DNA of 64,000 nt from Streptomyces sp. (GTDB lineage: Bacteria; Actinomycetota; Actinomycetes; Streptomycetales; Streptomycetaceae): NCBI RefSeq assembly GCF_031181555.1, contig NZ_JAPSKQ010000002.1, positions 5,822-69,821 of the forward strand. Direction: 5' to 3'. The first letter of the stretch is position 1. Each line of letters starts with the position of its first letter. Below, piece by piece: positions 60,874 to 64,000 of this stretch. The translations under genes were made by a program, and so were the position numbers. The notes beneath the pieces were generated by a model. It was not told the origin of the DNA. It did no database searches and worked only from the letters and a program-made list of their open reading frames with translations.

Positions 60874-61758
60874 ATGGAACTGCGCCATCTCCAGCATTTC
60901 GTCGCCGTCGCCGAGGACCAGCACTTCACCCGGGCGGCGGAACGGCTGATGGTCTCCCAGTCGGGCCTGTCCGCGTCCATCCGCGCCCTGGAGCGCGAAC
61001 TGCAGACGCCGCTGTTCGTGCGGACGACCCGCAGGGTGACGCTCACCGAGGCCGGGCGGGCGCTGCTGGCGGAGGCCGAGCGGATCCTGGCGCAGGTGCG
61101 GGCGGCGCACGAGGCGGTGGCCGCGGTGCAGGGCGTGCTGCGCGGCACGCTGGCGGTCGGCACCGAGCAGTGCATCGCCGGAGTGCACGTGGCGGAGCTG
61201 CTCGCCGCGTTCCGGCGGCTCCACCCGGACGTGGAGATCCGGCTGCGGCAGTGGGGCTCGGCCGCGCTGGCCGAGGAGGTCGCGGCGGGACGGCTGGATC
61301 TCGCCTTCGCCTACCGGACCGAGGCGGACCCGGACCAGCTGCGGTCGGTGTCGCTGACCAGCGAGCCGATGACGGTGCTGTGCCACCCCGACCACCGGCT
61401 CGCGCGGGCCGGGGCGGCACTGACCCCGCAGGACCTGGGCGAGGAGGTCTTCGTGGACTTCCACCCCGACTGGGGCCCGCGCCGCGCCACCGACGCGGCC
61501 TTCGCCGCCGCCGGGGTGCGCCGCACGGTGGCGCTGGAGGTGAACGACGTGCACAGCCTGCTCGACCTGGTCGACGAGAACCTGGGCATCGCCGTAGTGC
61601 CGCGGCACTTCCGGCACAAGCGCGAGGCGCTGACCGCACTGCCGCTGAAGGACACCGGCGAGTCGGTCTACGAGACCGTCGCCCTGGTGCCGGCCCCGCG
61701 GGCCACCAGTCCGGCGGCGCGGGCGCTGATGGCCCTGCTGGACCACGGGGGCGCGTGA
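60874..61758 (+). CDS. LysR-family transcriptional regulator
   Basis: This 294-residue LysR regulator has an N-terminal HTH ('FTRAAERLMVSQSGLSASIR') and an effector-binding domain. The divergent aldo/keto reductase is the most likely target. ATG 60874 has no strong site. The DinB-like gene follows 27 bases later on the same strand, so the two may be an operon. Confidence 0.88.
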   Translation: MELRHLQHFVAVAEDQHFTRAAERLMVSQSGLSASIRALERELQTPLFVRTTRRVTLTEAGRALLAEAERILAQVRAAHEAVAAVQGVLRGTLAVGTEQCIAGVHVAELLAAFRRLHPDVEIRLRQWGSAALAEEVAAGRLDLAFAYRTEADPDQLRSVSLTSEPMTVLCHPDHRLARAGAALTPQDLGEEVFVDFHPDWGPRRATDAAFAAAGVRRTVALEVNDVHSLLDLVDENLGIAVVPRHFRHKREALTALPLKDTGESVYETVALVPAPRATSPAARALMALLDHGGA

Positions 61759-61785
61759 GGAGCGGCGATGCGCGAAGGTGGACCC

Positions 61786-62301
61786 ATGCATGCCAAGGAC
61801 ATCCTCATCGACGGCTTCGGCCGGATCCGCGAAGAAGTCCACGCCGCCGTCGAGGGCCTGGGTCCCGACGAGCTCAACCACCGGCCCGGCCCCGACGCCA
61901 ACTCCGTCGCCTGGCTGGTCTGGCACCTCACCCGGGTCCAGGACGACCACGTCGCGGACGCCTTCGGCCTCGACCAGGTGTGGCTCTCCGAGGGCTGGGA
62001 CAAACGCCTCGGACTCGGCCTGCCCCGCCGTGACACCGGGTACGGCCACACCTCGGCGAAGGTCGCCAAGGTGCGGGTGGACTCCGCCGGTCTGCTGACC
62101 GGCTACTACGACGCGGTGCACGAGCAGACCCTGGGCGCGCTGCGCGCGCTGACCGCCAGGGACCTGGAGCGGATCGTGGACGAGCGCTGGGACCCGCCGG
62201 TCAGCCTGGGCGTGCGGCTGGTCAGCGTCCTGTCCGACGATCTGCAGCACGCCGGACAGGCCGCCTACGTACGGGGACTGCTTCAGAGCGCGGACGCGTA
62301 A
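61786..62301 (+). CDS. DinB/DUF664 mycothiol-dependent enzyme
   Basis: This 171-residue DinB-fold protein matches DUF664. Metal-ligand histidines are suggested by '[17 protein letters not shown]' and '[20 protein letters not shown]'. Many actinomycete members are mycothiol S-transferases or bacillithiol/mycothiol-dependent enzymes. ATG 61786 (AAGGTGG site) is used; ATG 61768 (GAGGAG site) is also good. The last 19 bases overlap the convergent adenosine deaminase. Confidence 0.82.
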   Translation: MHAKDILIDGFGRIREEVHAAVEGLGPDELNHRPGPDANSVAWLVWHLTRVQDDHVADAFGLDQVWLSEGWDKRLGLGLPRRDTGYGHTSAKVAKVRVDSAGLLTGYYDAVHEQTLGALRALTARDLERIVDERWDPPVSLGVRLVSVLSDDLQHAGQAAYVRGLLQSADA

Positions 62302-63362
62302 CCGGGCAGGACCACGTCCCGGATCAGGGCGCCGCGCTCGTCGAACGGCAGGAACGCGCTCTTCACCGCGTTGACCGTGACGGTGCGCAGGTCCTCGACC
62401 GTCCAGCCGGCCTCTTCGACCAGCAGGGACATCTCACGGGTCATGGTGGTGCCGGACACCAGCCGGTTGTCGGTGTTGAGGGTGACGCGGAAGCCGAGGT
62501 CCTTCAGCGCGGTGATCGGGTGCTCGGCGATCGAGGTCGCGGCACCGGTCTGGAGGTTGGAGGTGGGGCACATCTCCAGGGCGATCCTGCGGTCCCGCAC
62601 CCACCCGGCCAGCCGGCCGAGCTTGCCGGCCGCGAGGTCGGGGATGTCGTCGGTGATGCGCACGCCGTGCCCGATGCGCTGGGCGCCGCACACCTGGAGG
62701 GCCTGGTGGATGCTGGGCAGGCCGTGGGCCTCACCGGCGTGGATGGTGAAGGGCACGTTCTCGCGGCGCAGGTGCTCGAAGGCGGCGAGGTGGTCGGCGG
62801 GCGGGAAGCCGTCCTCGGCACCGGCGATGTCGAAGCCGACGACACCGGCGTCCCGGAACGCCACGACCAGGTCGGCGATCTCCCGCGTCCGGTCGAACAT
62901 CCGCATGCCGCACAGCAGCGTCCCGACCCGCACCGGCGTGCCCGCGGCCGCCGCCCTGGCCATGCCGGCCGCGAGCCCCTCCTGCACGGTCTCGACGACC
63001 TCGGACAGGGCCAGCCCGCCCCTGGTCATCAGCTCGGGGGCGTAGCGCACCTCGCCGTAGACGACACCGTCGGCGGCGAGGTCCAGCACGTACTCCTCGG
63101 CGGTGCGCAGCAGGCCCTCCCGGTTCTGCATCACGGCGAGGGTGTGCTCGAAGGTGGCTATGTAGCGGACCAGGTCACCGGAGTTCGCGGCCTCGACGTA
63201 CCAGGCGGCGAGCCCGTCGGGGTCGGTGGTGGGCAGGGTGTGGCCGACCGCCTCCGCGAGCTCCACCACGGTGGCGGGGCGCAGAGCGCCGTCGAGGTGG
63301 TCGTGCAGCACGGCCTTGGGCAGCCGGCGGAGGGTGTCGGTGTCGATGCGGGGCGCGGTCAT
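62283..63362 (-). CDS. add: Adenosine deaminase
   Basis: This 359-residue adenosine deaminase converts adenosine to inosine in purine salvage. Zinc and catalytic residues are visible: H20 and H22 in '[12 protein letters not shown]', '[11 protein letters not shown]' with the catalytic Glu, and '[10 protein letters not shown]'. ATG 63362 is preferred to the 63407 extension, which would run into the VOC gene. Streptomyces often has several add copies; this one may be an accessory copy. Confidence 0.92.
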   Translation of the reverse strand: MTAPRIDTDTLRRLPKAVLHDHLDGALRPATVVELAEAVGHTLPTTDPDGLAAWYVEAANSGDLVRYIATFEHTLAVMQNREGLLRTAEEYVLDLAADGVVYGEVRYAPELMTRGGLALSEVVETVQEGLAAGMARAAAAGTPVRVGTLLCGMRMFDRTREIADLVVAFRDAGVVGFDIAGAEDGFPPADHLAAFEHLRRENVPFTIHAGEAHGLPSIHQALQVCGAQRIGHGVRITDDIPDLAAGKLGRLAGWVRDRRIALEMCPTSNLQTGAATSIAEHPITALKDLGFRVTLNTDNRLVSGTTMTREMSLLVEEAGWTVEDLRTVTVNAVKSAFLPFDERGALIRDVVLPGYASAL

Positions 63363-63403
63363 GAGCGGGGTGTTCCTCGGTGGTCCGGTGTCGGTGTGCG
63401 GTG

Positions 63404-63796
63404 TCACTCGGCGGGCTGGAGCAGGTCCCAGCGGTTGCCGTACAGGTCCCGGAAGACGGCGACCGAGCCGTACGGCTCGTGGCGCGGTTCCTCCAGGAAG
63501 GTCACGCCCGCGGCGGTCATCCGGGCGTGGTCGCGGGCGAAGTCGTCGGTGTGCAGGAAGAAGCCCACCCGCCCGCCGGTCTGGTCACCGACCCGGGCGC
63601 GCTGCTCCTCCCCCTTGGCGCGGGCGAGCAGCAGGGCGGTGCCGGTGTGCCCGGCGTCCGGTTCGACGACGACCCAGCGGGAGCCGTCGGGCCGGGGCGT
63701 GTCCTCGGCGAGCCGGAAACCGAGGGCCTCGGTGTAGAAGCGGATCGCCTCGTCGTAGTCGTCGACGACGAGGGTGACCAGGGCGACGCGTCTCAT
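63404..63796 (-). CDS. VOC-family protein
   Basis: This 130-residue single VOC module has '[20 protein letters not shown]' and a C-terminal '[15 protein letters not shown]', the classical glyoxalase-like pattern. The substrate is unknown. ATG 63796 has a GAAAGGT site. It ends 41 bases before the deaminase start on the same strand, so they are likely an operon. Confidence 0.85.
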   Translation of the reverse strand: MRRVALVTLVVDDYDEAIRFYTEALGFRLAEDTPRPDGSRWVVVEPDAGHTGTALLLARAKGEEQRARVGDQTGGRVGFFLHTDDFARDHARMTAAGVTFLEEPRHEPYGSVAVFRDLYGNRWDLLQPAE

Positions 63797-63841
63797 CGCG
63801 ACCTTTCGGGAGGTGGGATTGACCGGAGAGGTTATACGTAA

Positions 63842-64000
63842 AACCCTCCGGTGCGCCAGTCCGGCCGGGGCGCGGCCGGCGGGGCCGCCGCGATGCGCAG
63901 CCGGCAGTTCGAGGAGATCGACGCCTTCCGGGACGCCAAGGCCGTCCCGGCCGACGAGCGGGTCCTGGTCGCCGGTGACCTGAACGTGGACTCCCGCAGC
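63842..64000 (+). pseudogene. 5'-truncated endonuclease/exonuclease/phosphatase-like fragment
   Basis: The frame from 63842 encodes 'MRSRQFEEIDAFRDAK' (from 63893) and 'VLVAGDLNVDSRS' at the window end, the active-site block of sphingomyelinase C and related EEP enzymes. In the family this block lies well inside the protein, yet a stop in the same frame at 63839 closes the upstream side, so the first half is missing. It continues beyond the window. It is probably a remnant. Confidence 0.6.

Noticed and set aside
63774-63983. Plus-strand 69-codon frame at the window end
   Set aside because: It starts inside the VOC gene on the other strand and overlaps the GDLNVD-encoding frame, which has the family match.

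Overview
The window is high-GC actinobacterial chromosome, almost certainly Streptomyces. Third codon positions are nearly all G or C and GTG starts are common. The gene content is typical of that genus: a WhiB-like protein, an SsgA-like sporulation protein, a melC tyrosinase operon, a clpP3-clpP4-popR locus, a streptophobe protein, a DUF664 mycothiol-transferase-like protein and an F420-type luciferase-like oxidoreductase. From memory, a SigB-family sigma gene beside clpP3/clpP4, with a second sigma gene and an rsbRST-like locus some tens of genes away, resembles the S. coelicolor SCO7278-SCO7327 arm region. That is inference, not a search result.

Region 1 (1-7.9 kb) is a dense partner-switching locus. 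It holds an ANTAR-GAF-PAS-PP2C protein, a free STAS protein, then RsbR-, RsbS- and RsbT-like proteins, a HATPase-PP2C fusion and a GAF-PP2C phosphatase. The last five overlap by 1-4 bases. A SigB-type promoter match lies in front of the rsbR-like gene, suggesting feedback. Region 2 (8-15.7 kb) has a type II NADH dehydrogenase-like flavoprotein, a FUSC exporter-like protein, a DUF1206 protein, a SigB-family sigma factor with a small DUF5133 gene behind it, and an RsbW-like kinase.

Region 3 (15.5-33.5 kb) is mixed accessory metabolism and regulation. It has an ornithine/lysine/arginine decarboxylase broken near its C-terminus, a cNMP-binding protein, a divergent LysE/LysR pair, a Wbl protein, a TetR-FAD dehydrogenase operon with palindromic operators, an acyltransferase with a large internal deletion, a universal stress protein, a TerD-CAP-CAP fusion next to AIM24, and a TPR/prenyl-synthase pair behind an AT-rich palindromic operator. 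Region 4 (33.6-47.4 kb) has a membrane pseudokinase, a serine hydrolase, an F420-type oxidoreductase, an SsgA-like protein, aldo/keto reductase, melC1-melC2, RNase H, VOC proteins, a lipoprotein SGNH hydrolase, a phosphotransferase and an epoxide hydrolase.

Region 5 (47.4-51.0 kb) is the clpP3-clpP4-popR locus, with an exact PopR box in front of clpP3, followed by a second SigB-family sigma gene and a HATPase protein. Region 6 (51.2-64 kb) has two PRC-barrel proteins (the second lacking a sensible stop), a DUF6777 membrane protein, a streptophobe protein, and a minus-strand operon of FHA-FHA-ABC transporter, small hypothetical and Ser/Thr kinase. An aldo/keto reductase/LysR pair, a DinB-like protein, adenosine deaminase, a VOC protein and a 5'-truncated nuclease/sphingomyelinase-like fragment follow.

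Three themes recur. Two complete sigma/anti-sigma-type loci and one stressosome-like locus sit within 50 kb, with SigB-type promoter matches in front of several genes. At least four genes are damaged (frameshift, internal deletion, lost stop, lost 5' half), as expected of an unstable arm region. Several proteins keep a fold but have lost catalytic residues (the pseudokinase, ClpP4, and the N-terminus of the GAF-PP2C phosphatase).
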